From: JAXHUH01 sp034211175 | Lineage (GTDB): Bacteria > Actinomycetota > Acidimicrobiia > Acidimicrobiales > CAIXPF01 | DNA length: 54,125 nucleotides | Assembly: GCA_034211175.1 (NCBI GenBank) | Contig: JAXHUH010000055.1 | Coordinates: forward strand, 1-54,125 | Direction of reading: 5' to 3' | Part shown: positions 7,844-15,167 of the stretch, in pieces | Position numbering within the stretch: the stretch's first letter is position 1 | Layout: every line of letters starts with the position of its first letter | Position numbers and translations under genes: made by a program | The notes under the pieces: model-generated | Seen by the model: the letters and a program-made list of their open reading frames with translations, nothing else | Told to the model about the DNA's origin: nothing | Databases searched by the model: none

Positions 7844-8686
7844 ATGAGCGCAGCAGCGGTCGACGTCACCGGCCTCACCAAGACCTACCCCGACGGCCGC
7901 AGTCGCGGTCGCAACACCGGTGGCCACCGGGCCCTCGACGGCGTCGACCTGCGGGTCGAACCGGGCGAGACCGTGGCCCTGGTCGGTTCGAACGGGGCCG
8001 GGAAGTCGACCCTGCTGCGCTGCCTCGTCCGCCTCCATGAACCGACCGACGGGACCGTCCACCTCCACGGCATCGACGTCGGCAACGCCAACCGACGCCA
8101 GCTGCGACGCATCCGCACCGACGTCGGGTTCGTCTTCCAGCGCTACCCGCTCGTCAAGCGGCTCAGCGCGTTCCACAACGTCCTCCACGGAGCCATGGGC
8201 CGGCAGGGCAGCCGCTGCGTCTCGCCGCTCACCGCCCCCGACGACACACGACGCGACGCCATGGACTGCCTCGACCGCGTGGGGCTCGCCGACCTCGCCA
8301 CCCAGCGGGCCGGGACGATGTCGGGCGGCCAGCAGCAACGGGTCGCCATCGCCCGCCTCCTCATGCAGGACCCGACGCTGATCCTGGCCGACGAGCCGGT
8401 GGCCAGCCTCGACCCGGTTGCCGGCGTCGAGGTCATGGAGCTGCTCACCGACATCGCCGCCGAGCGCGGCCTCACCGTCATCGCCGCCCTCCACCAGCTC
8501 GACTACGCGCTCCGTTTCACCCAGCGGATCGTCGGCCTCCAACACGGCCGTCTCACGCTCGACCAACCATCGGCCACCTGCGACGCCGGCCAGCTGAACG
8601 AGATCTACGGCGCAGCTCCCCCGGCGCACGCCCACACGACAGTGGCCGAGCACGAGCACACCCGCACCGCGGCGGCCACGGCATGA
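7844..8686 (+). CDS. phnC: phosphonate ABC transporter ATP-binding protein
   Basis: ATPase subunit of the phosphonate importer. All ABC motifs are intact: Walker A GSNGAGKST, a Q-loop in VGFVFQRY, signature MSGGQQQR, Walker B LILADEPVASLDP and the switch His in ALHQLDY. The C-terminal tail is His/Thr/Ala rich (AHAHTTVAEHEHTRTAAATA), which is unusual and could weakly bind metal. At 280 aa it is slightly longer than typical PhnC. The stop overlaps the phnE start as ATGA, so translation is probably coupled. Confidence 0.94.
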   Translation: MSAAAVDVTGLTKTYPDGRSRGRNTGGHRALDGVDLRVEPGETVALVGSNGAGKSTLLRCLVRLHEPTDGTVHLHGIDVGNANRRQLRRIRTDVGFVFQRYPLVKRLSAFHNVLHGAMGRQGSRCVSPLTAPDDTRRDAMDCLDRVGLADLATQRAGTMSGGQQQRVAIARLLMQDPTLILADEPVASLDPVAGVEVMELLTDIAAERGLTVIAALHQLDYALRFTQRIVGLQHGRLTLDQPSATCDAGQLNEIYGAAPPAHAHTTVAEHEHTRTAAATA

Positions 8687-9540
8687 CCGGCCGCGGCACC
8701 GACCTGCGCGAGCCGACCCCGATCGGCAACGACCGCGACCGTCGAGACGACCACCCCGACGCGCTCCCGCCGAGACTGCGGCGACCGAGCGCCGGCGCGT
8801 TCGTCCTCCTCGTCGCCGTCGGCGGGCTGCTGGTCCACGGCTACACCCAGGGCGCCAAGGTCGACCCCGCCACCCTGGTCGACGGCATGGGTCGGCTCGG
8901 CGAGTTCGCGGCCGACGCGTTCCCGCCCGACCTCGAACGGCTCCGGCCGATCCTCGAGTCGCTGCTCGTCACCCTCGAGATGGCGCTGCTCGGCACGATC
9001 ATCGGCGTGATCCTCAGCCTGCCGCTGGCGGTCGCCGCGGCCCGCAACACGACACCCCACTGCGCCATCTACGCCGCGGCCCGGGGCTTCGTCTCCCTTT
9101 GCCGCACGGTGCCCGACCTGGTGTGGGGCCTGATCTTCGTCGTCGCCGTCGGCCTCGGCCCCCAGGCCGGCGTGCTCGCCATCGCGGTCGACGTCATGGG
9201 GTTCTGCGGGCGGTTCTTCGCCGAGAGCATCGAGGAGGTCGACCGCGACGTCACCGACAGCCTCCGCGCCACCGGCGCCGGGGGCGGGGCGGTCCTCGCC
9301 GGCGGCGTGCTCCCCACCTGCCTGCCGTCGTTCGTGGCGACGTCGATGTTCGCCCTCGAGTCGTCGACCCGCTCGTCGGTGGTGCTCGGCCTCGTCGGTG
9401 CCGGCGGCATCGGCATCGAGCTGTCGGTGTCGATGCAGCTCCTCCGCTACGACGAGGCGCTCACGATCATCGCCGCCATCTTCGTGGTCGTCCTCGGCGT
9501 CGAGCGGGTCAGCTCCGCCATCCGCCGCCGCCTCCTGTGA
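8683..9540 (+). CDS. phnE: phosphonate ABC transporter permease
   Basis: Membrane subunit of the PhnCDE importer. A polar N-terminal extension of about 36 residues precedes the first membrane helix (AFVLLVAVGGLLVHGY). Further helices follow at SLLVTLEMALLGTIIGVILSLPLAV, DLVWGLIFVVAVGLG and TIIAAIFVVVLGV. The ABC-permease coupling loop is present around SIEEVDRDVTDSLRATGAGG. The length of 285 aa fits the family. It overlaps phnC by 4 bases and is followed by 55 bases holding the phnF operator and promoter. Confidence 0.93.
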   Translation: MTGRGTDLREPTPIGNDRDRRDDHPDALPPRLRRPSAGAFVLLVAVGGLLVHGYTQGAKVDPATLVDGMGRLGEFAADAFPPDLERLRPILESLLVTLEMALLGTIIGVILSLPLAVAAARNTTPHCAIYAAARGFVSLCRTVPDLVWGLIFVVAVGLGPQAGVLAIAVDVMGFCGRFFAESIEEVDRDVTDSLRATGAGGGAVLAGGVLPTCLPSFVATSMFALESSTRSSVVLGLVGAGGIGIELSVSMQLLRYDEALTIIAAIFVVVLGVERVSSAIRRRLL

Positions 9541-9570
9541 TCACGCACCCCGACAGAATCCCGTCCCAAC

Positions 9571-9582
9571 TCATCTAGATGA
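9571..9582. promoter_or_regulatory. perfect palindrome, candidate PhnF autoregulatory operator
   Basis: TCATCTAGATGA is a perfect 12-base palindrome that ends two bases before the phnF -10 hexamer. Nine of its bases recur before phnD. A bound repressor here would block RNA polymerase, which suits autoregulation of phnF and the lyase genes. Confidence 0.6.
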
Positions 9583-9583
9583 C

Positions 9584-9589
9584 TAGCCT
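9584..9589 (+). promoter_or_regulatory. -10 hexamer of phnF, leaderless
   Basis: TAGCCT followed by 6 bases and the GTG start of phnF. There is no ribosome site. It sits immediately downstream of the palindromic operator. Confidence 0.5.
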
Positions 9590-9595
9590 GGCACC

Positions 9596-10372
9596 GTGAC
9601 CCTGAGCCGCTACTCCGACAAGCCGCTGTACCGCCAGCTCTCCGACCTGCTCCTGTCCAAGCTCGGCAACGAGTACGGCTGGGGCGAGCGCCTCCCGAGC
9701 GAGGCGGAGCTGGCCGCGCAGTACGACGTGAACCGGCTCACGGTCCGCCAGGCGCTCGACGACCTGGCCCGCCAGGGGAAGGTCGACGCCGTCCAGGGTC
9801 GGGGCACGTTCGTCGCCCCGCCACCGATCCGCTACCGGGTGGCCGCCGGCCGCGACGCCAGCTTCACCCGGTCGATGGCCGAGCTCGGCCACGGCGTCGA
9901 GAGCCGGTCGCTGCGCACGACCAAGGACCCCGACCCCGAGATCCGCACGGAGCTGCGGACGCGGCGGTCGGTCACCCGCTACGACTTCCTCCGCCTCGTC
10001 GACGACGCCCCGTGGTCGCTGTCGTCGACGTGGCTGACCCCGACCCGGTTCCCGGGCATCGAGGACCACTGGGCCGGCGACTCGTCGCTGTTCGGGGTGC
10101 TCGAGCGGCACTACGGCATCCGGATGCGGCGCGCCGGGCGGACGTTCTCGGCCGTGCCGGCCGCCCCGGTCGACGCCGAGCACCTGATGGTGGCGGTCGG
10201 CGCACCGCTGCTCGTGTCCCGGGGCCTGATCGTGGCCGACGACGGCGAACCGATCGCGGTGTCCGAGCACCGCTGCCGGGGCGACCGGGTCCGGTTCAGC
10301 GTCGAGTTCGACGACATCGACGGGCTCGACGACCTCGACCCGGCGGGCAGCGACCCACGGGAGGGCACGTGA
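9596..10372 (+). CDS. phnF: GntR/HutC-family transcriptional regulator of phosphonate genes
   Basis: An N-terminal winged helix-turn-helix (residues 1-75: LPSEAELAAQYDVNRLTVRQALDDL, then VQGRGTFVA) is followed by a UTRA effector-binding domain (about 90-245: TRYDFLRLVDDAPWSLSSTWL, LVSRGLIVADDGEPIAVSEH). PhnF proteins repress phosphonate genes until phosphate is limiting or a ligand binds; the ligand here is unknown. At 258 aa the length is normal. The GTG start is supported by the TAGCCT hexamer 6 bases upstream, and the palindrome beside it suggests autoregulation. The stop overlaps the phnG GTG as GTGA, so the regulator is co-translated with the lyase genes. Confidence 0.9.
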   Translation: MTLSRYSDKPLYRQLSDLLLSKLGNEYGWGERLPSEAELAAQYDVNRLTVRQALDDLARQGKVDAVQGRGTFVAPPPIRYRVAAGRDASFTRSMAELGHGVESRSLRTTKDPDPEIRTELRTRRSVTRYDFLRLVDDAPWSLSSTWLTPTRFPGIEDHWAGDSSLFGVLERHYGIRMRRAGRTFSAVPAAPVDAEHLMVAVGAPLLVSRGLIVADDGEPIAVSEHRCRGDRVRFSVEFDDIDGLDDLDPAGSDPREGT

Positions 10373-10803
10373 GCCCCGAGGAGCGCTACGAGCACCTCGG
10401 ACAGGTCGACGGGGCGACGCTCGAGGCGCTGGCCGACCGGATCCTCGCCGGCGACGCGGACATCGCCGTCGTCGCCGGGCCGGAGGCGGTCACCGCGCCG
10501 ATCCGCCTGCCGGTCCCCGATGCACGGGCCACCGCGGTCGTCGGCCACGTCGCCCTCACCACCTGCACCGTCACCCTCGCCGGGGTCCGGGGCGACGGCT
10601 GCCGACCCGGCCGAGACCTGCCGGGCGCGGTCGCCGCCGCGGTGTGCGACGCCGAGGTCGAGCGGGGCGGCGACGCAACCACCGAGGTGCTCGACCTCCT
10701 CCGGGCGGCCGCGACCGGCCACGCGGCCACGCAGACGGATCGGGCGCGCATCGTCGAGCTGACCCGCACGGACACGACGCCATCACCAGGGACGCGGCCA
10801 TGA
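10369..10803 (+). CDS. phnG: carbon-phosphorus lyase complex subunit PhnG
   Basis: PhnG is part of the PhnGHIJ core that attaches the phosphonate to ribose 1-triphosphate. The protein (144 aa) reads SPEERYEHLGQVDGATLEAL, then a VVAGPEAVTAPIRLPVPD strand region and the family-like stretch VGHVALTTCTVTLAGVRGDG, followed by the DLPGAVAAAVCDAE helix. The start is a GTG within the GTGA that ends phnF. The stop overlaps a 37-codon ORF, also by ATGA. Position between phnF and phnH supports the call more than motif strength does. Confidence 0.88.
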   Translation: MSPEERYEHLGQVDGATLEALADRILAGDADIAVVAGPEAVTAPIRLPVPDARATAVVGHVALTTCTVTLAGVRGDGCRPGRDLPGAVAAAVCDAEVERGGDATTEVLDLLRAAATGHAATQTDRARIVELTRTDTTPSPGTRP

Positions 10804-10913
10804 GCGGTCACGCAGCCACGACGCGCCAGCCCGCCGTGTCGCCGGGACCCCGCGGCCCCGGACGGCGTGCGATGCGCCGGGGCGCGGCCGTGGTCGAGGG
10901 TTCGCAGCGATGA
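10800..10913 (+). CDS. small ORF coupled between phnG and phnH (37 aa)
   Basis: An ATG inside the phnG stop (ATGA at 10800-10803) opens a 37-codon frame that ends in the phnH start (ATGA at 10910-10913). The peptide is basic: MSGHAATTRQPAVSPGPRG, then PGRRAMRRGAAVVEGSQR. No family is recognised. Having 4-base overlaps on both sides is the same arrangement used by real genes in this operon, so ribosomes could pass from phnG through it to phnH. It may serve only as a translational bridge. Confidence 0.45.
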   Translation: MSGHAATTRQPAVSPGPRGPGRRAMRRGAAVVEGSQR

Positions 10914-11476
10914 GCTGGGACGTCGTGCACGACAGCCGGGCCGTGTTCCGGGCCTGCCTCTCGGCCCAGTGCCGACCCGGCGACACCGTCGGACCCGTGC
11001 CCCGAGCCGGGCTCGCCACCGACCCGACGCTCGACACCGTCGCCGCGGTTCTGGTGTCGCTGCTCGACGACCACCTCACCCTCGCAGCCCCGTTCGGCGG
11101 CGCGGTCGGATCGGTCGCCGAGGCCATCCGGGCCGTCACCGGCGCCGGCTGCGCGTCGGTCGGCGACGCCGACTTCGTGCTCGTCACCCCCGGGGGCTTG
11201 GCGGTGGCCAGCCGCGCCCGGCGGGGCACCGCCCACGAGCCCGAGCTGGGCGCCACCCTCATCGCGTGCCACGGCCCGGGCCGGACGAACGTCGAGCTGA
11301 GCGGCCCGGGGCTGGCCGAGCCCGCACACACGACCCTGCCCCTCGCGGCCGACGAGCTGTGGGCGCTGTCGGTGGCCAACAGCAGCCCGCCGGCCGGCGT
11401 CGACGTGTTCCTCGTCGGCCCGAGCGGCGTGACCGCCATCCCCCGCAGCACGACCATCGTCGAGGAGCGGCGCTGA
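10910..11476 (+). CDS. phnH: carbon-phosphorus lyase complex subunit PhnH
   Basis: PhnH is a core subunit of the C-P lyase complex. The N-terminal part SRAVFRACLSAQCRPGDTVG corresponds to the conserved 'F R.lm..m..PG' region. Next come LLDDHLTLAAP and DADFVLVTPGG, and a C-terminal part LWALSVANSSPPAGVDVFLVG that matches the family's 'Fp.GvDl.l...' segment. At 188 aa it is close to the normal length. It overlaps the preceding small ORF by 4 bases, and phnI starts one base after its stop. Confidence 0.9.
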   Translation: MSWDVVHDSRAVFRACLSAQCRPGDTVGPVPRAGLATDPTLDTVAAVLVSLLDDHLTLAAPFGGAVGSVAEAIRAVTGAGCASVGDADFVLVTPGGLAVASRARRGTAHEPELGATLIACHGPGRTNVELSGPGLAEPAHTTLPLAADELWALSVANSSPPAGVDVFLVGPSGVTAIPRSTTIVEERR

Positions 11477-11477
11477 C

Positions 11478-12716
11478 GTGTACGCCACGTTGGAGGAGAC
11501 CGACGCCCTCGCGGCCGCGAGGGCACTCGGCCGGGCGCCGTCACCGACCGCCGACACGGCCGGAGCCGACAGCGACGACCGGATCGGCGCGCTCGACCTG
11601 CTCGGCCAGCAGGTGTGCACCGAGGCCGGGCTGTGGGCCCCCGACGCCGCTCGGCGGGCGCTGCGCCAGACCCGGGGTGACGTCCCCCGGGCGGTGGCGC
11701 TGGTCCGGGTGTGGGCCGCCGCGCTCCCCCGCATCACCTCCGAGGTCGTCGCCGACGCCGACGTCGCCATCACCCGCCGCGTCTCCTCCGCGTTCGCCGA
11801 GGTTCCCGGCGGGCAGTGGCTGGGCGCGGCACCCGAGCTCGGCTCCCGGCTCCTCACCTGGGACGACGACCCCGCCATCGGGGCCGAGACCCCGCCGAAC
11901 CCGTCGTCGGCGTCGGGCGGCGACGACATCGAGCCGCCGCCGATGCCGACCCGGGCCACCTGCCCCCGGGTGCGGGACCTGCTCCACGACGTCCCGGTCC
12001 TCGGCCGCGATCCCGGCGAGGACGAGCGCGTCCCAGACGACACCGTGCGGCCGGACGACGAGCTGCACCACGGCGACGATCCGGCCCGGACCGCGCTGCG
12101 CCTCCCCTACGACCGACCGACCCGGCTCGGCGTACTCGCACGGGGCGAGACGTCGGGCCTCGTCGCCCTCGCCGCCCTCGTTCTCGGACGGCGCCGCGAA
12201 GCCGTGCTCGCCGAGCTGACCACGGCCGTCGTCGGCGTCCGGGTCGCCCACCCCCGTACCGGGGTGCCGTGTGTCGTCGCCGAGGTCCCGGTCGTCGAGG
12301 CCGACGCGGTCGTCGATGCCGACGTCGACGGGCGGGCCGGCTTCGCCATCGGCTGGGGTGCGTCGCTCGGTGAGCTCGACCGCCGCGCCGTCGCCCTCGC
12401 CCTCCTCGACGGCGCGATCCAGTCGGACGAGGCGAGCCGGTCCGACGGCGCGTCCACCCCGATCGACCTCGACACCCAGACGGTGACGGCCACGGTCGAC
12501 GGCTCGGCCACCAACGGCTTCGTCGAGCACCTCCGTCTCCCGCACTACGCCAGCTTCGCCTCCTACCTCGACCAGGTCCGCCGCCCCGCCGCCCACGCCG
12601 ACGCTCCGACCGACGGCGACGAGGACCACCCGGACGACCACGCCGGCGACGCTGATCACGACGGCCGCTCCGACCACGACCACAACGACCACAACGAAGC
12701 AGGGGCGACCCGATGA
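11478..12716 (+). CDS. phnI: carbon-phosphorus lyase complex subunit PhnI
   Basis: PhnI acts as a nucleosidase and, with PhnGHL, loads the phosphonate onto the ribose triphosphate. Recognisable stretches include YATLEETDALAAARALGR, ALRQTRGDVPRAVALVRVWA, then LPYDRPTRLGVLARGETSG, and a C-terminal VEHLRLPHYASFASYLDQVR. At 412 aa it is longer than the E. coli protein (354). The extra length includes a Gly/Asp/Pro linker near residue 140 and a His/Asp-rich tail of about 35 residues. The start is GTG, one base after phnH. The stop overlaps the phnJ ATG. Confidence 0.92.
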   Translation: MYATLEETDALAAARALGRAPSPTADTAGADSDDRIGALDLLGQQVCTEAGLWAPDAARRALRQTRGDVPRAVALVRVWAAALPRITSEVVADADVAITRRVSSAFAEVPGGQWLGAAPELGSRLLTWDDDPAIGAETPPNPSSASGGDDIEPPPMPTRATCPRVRDLLHDVPVLGRDPGEDERVPDDTVRPDDELHHGDDPARTALRLPYDRPTRLGVLARGETSGLVALAALVLGRRREAVLAELTTAVVGVRVAHPRTGVPCVVAEVPVVEADAVVDADVDGRAGFAIGWGASLGELDRRAVALALLDGAIQSDEASRSDGASTPIDLDTQTVTATVDGSATNGFVEHLRLPHYASFASYLDQVRRPAAHADAPTDGDEDHPDDHAGDADHDGRSDHDHNDHNEAGATR

Positions 12717-13606
12717 GCGCACCGACGGTCGCCGGCCTCGCCGCCCGCCACGGCCGGGGCCAGGCGTTCGCCTACCTCGACGAGGCGTCCAAGCGGGAGG
12801 TGCGCCGGGCCCTGCTCAAGGCGCTGGCCATCCCCGGCCGCCAGGTGCCGTTCGCGTCGAGGGAGATGCCGGTGGCCCGGGGCTGGGGCAGCGGCGGCCT
12901 CCAGGTCACCCTGTCGCTGGTCGGGCCGACCGACGTCGTGAAGGTGATCGACCAGGGCGACGACGCCTCGGTCAACGCCGACGCCATGCGCTCGCTGATC
13001 ACCACGACCGCCGGCTGCGCCCCGGCCACCGACACCCGGGCCGCGACGATCGTCCAGAGCCGCCACCGGATCCCAGAGACCGAGCTGCGCGCCGACCAGC
13101 TCCTCGTCCTCCAGGTCCCCCACCCCGAGCCGCTGCGCCGGGTCGTGCCCGACGAGATCGCCGCGCTCGGCCACCACGCCGCCGGCGACTACACCCCCGC
13201 CTACCTGGACCTCTACGACGACGAGATCCGTCGCGGCGGCCCGGCCGGCGGGGCCGACCACCCGGTCGTCGTCGACGGGCGCACGTTGATGAGCCCGAGC
13301 CCGATCCCCCGCTACGACGTCCTCCGCCTCGACCGGCGGCCCCACCCGATCCTGCTCGGCGCCGGCCGCCGCGCCCGGGTCACCGCCCTCCCGCCCCACA
13401 CGAGCGTCGAACCGCTGGCGTTCGCCGATCGCCCGCTGCGGGCCGAGCGGGGCGGCGGTCGCTGTGATCGCTGCGCCTCGACGACGTCGTACCGGGTCCC
13501 GGCTGCGAGCCGGTACGAGCTGGCCACCGACGACGGCGCCGACCGGTGGCGGTGCAGCGACGTCGACGCGTGCGCCCGTCGCCGTCTGGAGGCGGGCGGA
13601 TGCTGA
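12713..13606 (+). CDS. phnJ: carbon-phosphorus lyase radical SAM subunit PhnJ
   Basis: PhnJ cleaves the C-P bond, giving a hydrocarbon and ribose 1,2-cyclic phosphate 5-phosphate. The N-terminus holds FAYLDEASKREVRRALLKAL and AIPGRQVPF, where Gly42 matches the glycyl-radical Gly32 of E. coli. It is followed by SREMPVARGWGSGG and IVQSRHRIPETEL. The unusual C-terminal iron-sulfur motif is present as Cys251-x2-Cys254-x26-Cys281, with the catalytic thiol Cys287 in CSDVDAC. The spacing is five residues longer than in E. coli. At 297 aa it is slightly longer than usual. It overlaps phnI by 4 bases and phnK by 7. Confidence 0.95.
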   Translation: MSAPTVAGLAARHGRGQAFAYLDEASKREVRRALLKALAIPGRQVPFASREMPVARGWGSGGLQVTLSLVGPTDVVKVIDQGDDASVNADAMRSLITTTAGCAPATDTRAATIVQSRHRIPETELRADQLLVLQVPHPEPLRRVVPDEIAALGHHAAGDYTPAYLDLYDDEIRRGGPAGGADHPVVVDGRTLMSPSPIPRYDVLRLDRRPHPILLGAGRRARVTALPPHTSVEPLAFADRPLRAERGGGRCDRCASTTSYRVPAASRYELATDDGADRWRCSDVDACARRRLEAGGC

Positions 13607-14466
13607 CCGCCGACGAAGTGGTCGCGCCGGCGCCGTTGCGACCGCCGGAGCCGGTGCTGTCGGTCCGGGGCGTCGCCCGCCACTTCGGTCCGGGTTGTGT
13701 GCGCTGCGCCGAGACGACCGGCTCCGCCGCCGGGACGAACCGGTGCGCGGCCTGCGGCACGGTCGTCGCGGTGCGGAGCGCGTCGTTCGACGTCGGCCCC
13801 GGCGAGGTCGTCGGCGTCCTCGGCGAGTCGGGCTCGGGGAAGACCACCCTGCTGCGCACCCTCCACCTCGACGCGCCCGCCGACGACGGCACCTGCGAGG
13901 TCGCCGGCATCGGCGACCTGTTCGAAGTGGCCGGTCCGGTGGCCGAGCTCCAGCGGTCGACCGTCGTCATGGTCCACCAGAACGCGCTCGCCGCCGGGCT
14001 CCATCCGTCCCTGGCTGCCGAGTCGAACGTCGCCGAACGCCTCCTCGCCACCGGCGCCCGAAGCGTCGACGCCATCCACACCCGGGCCACCGAGCTGCTG
14101 GCCGAGCTGGAGGTCGACCCGGCCCGTCACCGCGACCGCCTGCGCACGTTCTCCGGCGGCATGGCCCAGCGGGTCCAGCTGGCCCGGGCGCTCGTCGACC
14201 CGCCGCCGGTGCTGCTCCTCGACGAGCCGACGACGGGCCTCGACCCGTCGGTCCAGGCCAGCCTGCTCGACACCATCGAGCGGGTCACCGCCCGTCTCGC
14301 CGGCGCGACCGTCGTCGTCACCCACGATCTCGGCGTCGTGCGGGTGCTCGCGTCGCGGGTCGTCGTCATGCACCACGGCGAGATCGTCGAGGAGGGGGTC
14401 GTCGACCAGATCCTCGAGGACCCGGCCCACCCCTACACCCAGCTCCTCGTGTCGAGCCGGCTGTGA
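13600..14466 (+). CDS. phnK: C-P lyase ABC-type ATPase PhnK
   Basis: PhnK is an ABC ATPase that docks on PhnJ of the core complex. The motifs are intact: Walker A GESGSGKTT, signature FSGGMAQR, Walker B VLLLDEPTTGLDPS and switch His in VVTHDLGV, with the C-terminal HPYTQLLVSS typical of the oligopeptide/PhnK branch. Between the first strand and Walker A there is an insertion with four cysteines (Cys33-x2-Cys36, Cys49-x2-Cys52), a zinc-ribbon-like element absent from E. coli PhnK. The ATG at 13600 overlaps the phnJ end; an upstream GTG at 13546 is less likely. The stop overlaps the phnL GTG as GTGA. Confidence 0.93.
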   Translation: MLTADEVVAPAPLRPPEPVLSVRGVARHFGPGCVRCAETTGSAAGTNRCAACGTVVAVRSASFDVGPGEVVGVLGESGSGKTTLLRTLHLDAPADDGTCEVAGIGDLFEVAGPVAELQRSTVVMVHQNALAAGLHPSLAAESNVAERLLATGARSVDAIHTRATELLAELEVDPARHRDRLRTFSGGMAQRVQLARALVDPPPVLLLDEPTTGLDPSVQASLLDTIERVTARLAGATVVVTHDLGVVRVLASRVVVMHHGEIVEEGVVDQILEDPAHPYTQLLVSSRL

Positions 14467-15167
14467 CCCCGGACCTCGATGTGGCCCTGCGCCTCACCGT
14501 CACCGGCCTGACCAAGGCGTTCGCCGGGGGGCCGGTCCTCCGCGACGTCGAGCTCGTGGCCCGCGGCGGCTCGGTCGTGACCGTGACGGGCCCACCGGGC
14601 AGCGGCACGACGACCCTCGCCCGCTGCCTCACCGGCACCTACCGACCCGACGCCGGATCGGTCGCCATCGGCGCCGACACCCCACCGGCCTCCGCGAACG
14701 GGCACGGCGAGCCCGTCGATCTGGCCACCGCCGATGCCCGGACCGTGGCATGGGCCCGCCGTCACCACGTCGCCGCGCTCGACGGGCCGCTCGCCGTCCC
14801 GCCCCGCCGTCCCGCCGCCTCGGCCGTGGCCCGGCTGACGGGGCTCGACGAGTCGGCCGCCACCGTCGTGCTCGACCGGGCCGGCGCCGCCCATCTCGCC
14901 GCCACCCCGGTCGGGCGGCTTCGGGGCGAGGAGCGACGCCGGGTCGCGCTCGCCGCCGCGCTCGGCGGCACCGCACCGATCGTGGTGCTCGACGACCCCG
15001 GCACCGAGGCGGCCACCGGGCAGTGGATCGCCGAGGTCGCCGCGACCGGGCGGGTCGTCGTGGTCACCGCCACCGAGGACCGCAGCCCGCCGATCCCCCG
15101 CACCGCCGCCGTCCCGGTCCTCGCCGGGCGCATCGAGAACGGAGCCGTCCGATGGCAGGAACCCTGA
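14463..15167 (+). CDS. phnL: PhnL-like ABC protein with degenerate ATPase motifs
   Basis: Position and overall fold match PhnL, which with PhnK forms the ATPase pair of the C-P lyase. The start is a GTG overlapping the phnK stop, and the 234 aa length is close to the family. The catalytic elements are altered: Walker A reads GPPGSGTTT (residues 43-51) with Thr49 in place of the essential Lys. The signature is GRLRGEERRR instead of a (L/F)SGGxQQR-type sequence. Walker B is VVLDDPG, with Asp for the catalytic Glu, and no switch His is seen. The reading frame is intact, so it looks like a maintained pseudo-ATPase rather than a decayed gene. phnM starts inside its last codons. Confidence 0.85.
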   Translation: MTPDLDVALRLTVTGLTKAFAGGPVLRDVELVARGGSVVTVTGPPGSGTTTLARCLTGTYRPDAGSVAIGADTPPASANGHGEPVDLATADARTVAWARRHHVAALDGPLAVPPRRPAASAVARLTGLDESAATVVLDRAGAAHLAATPVGRLRGEERRRVALAAALGGTAPIVVLDDPGTEAATGQWIAEVAATGRVVVVTATEDRSPPIPRTAAVPVLAGRIENGAVRWQEP

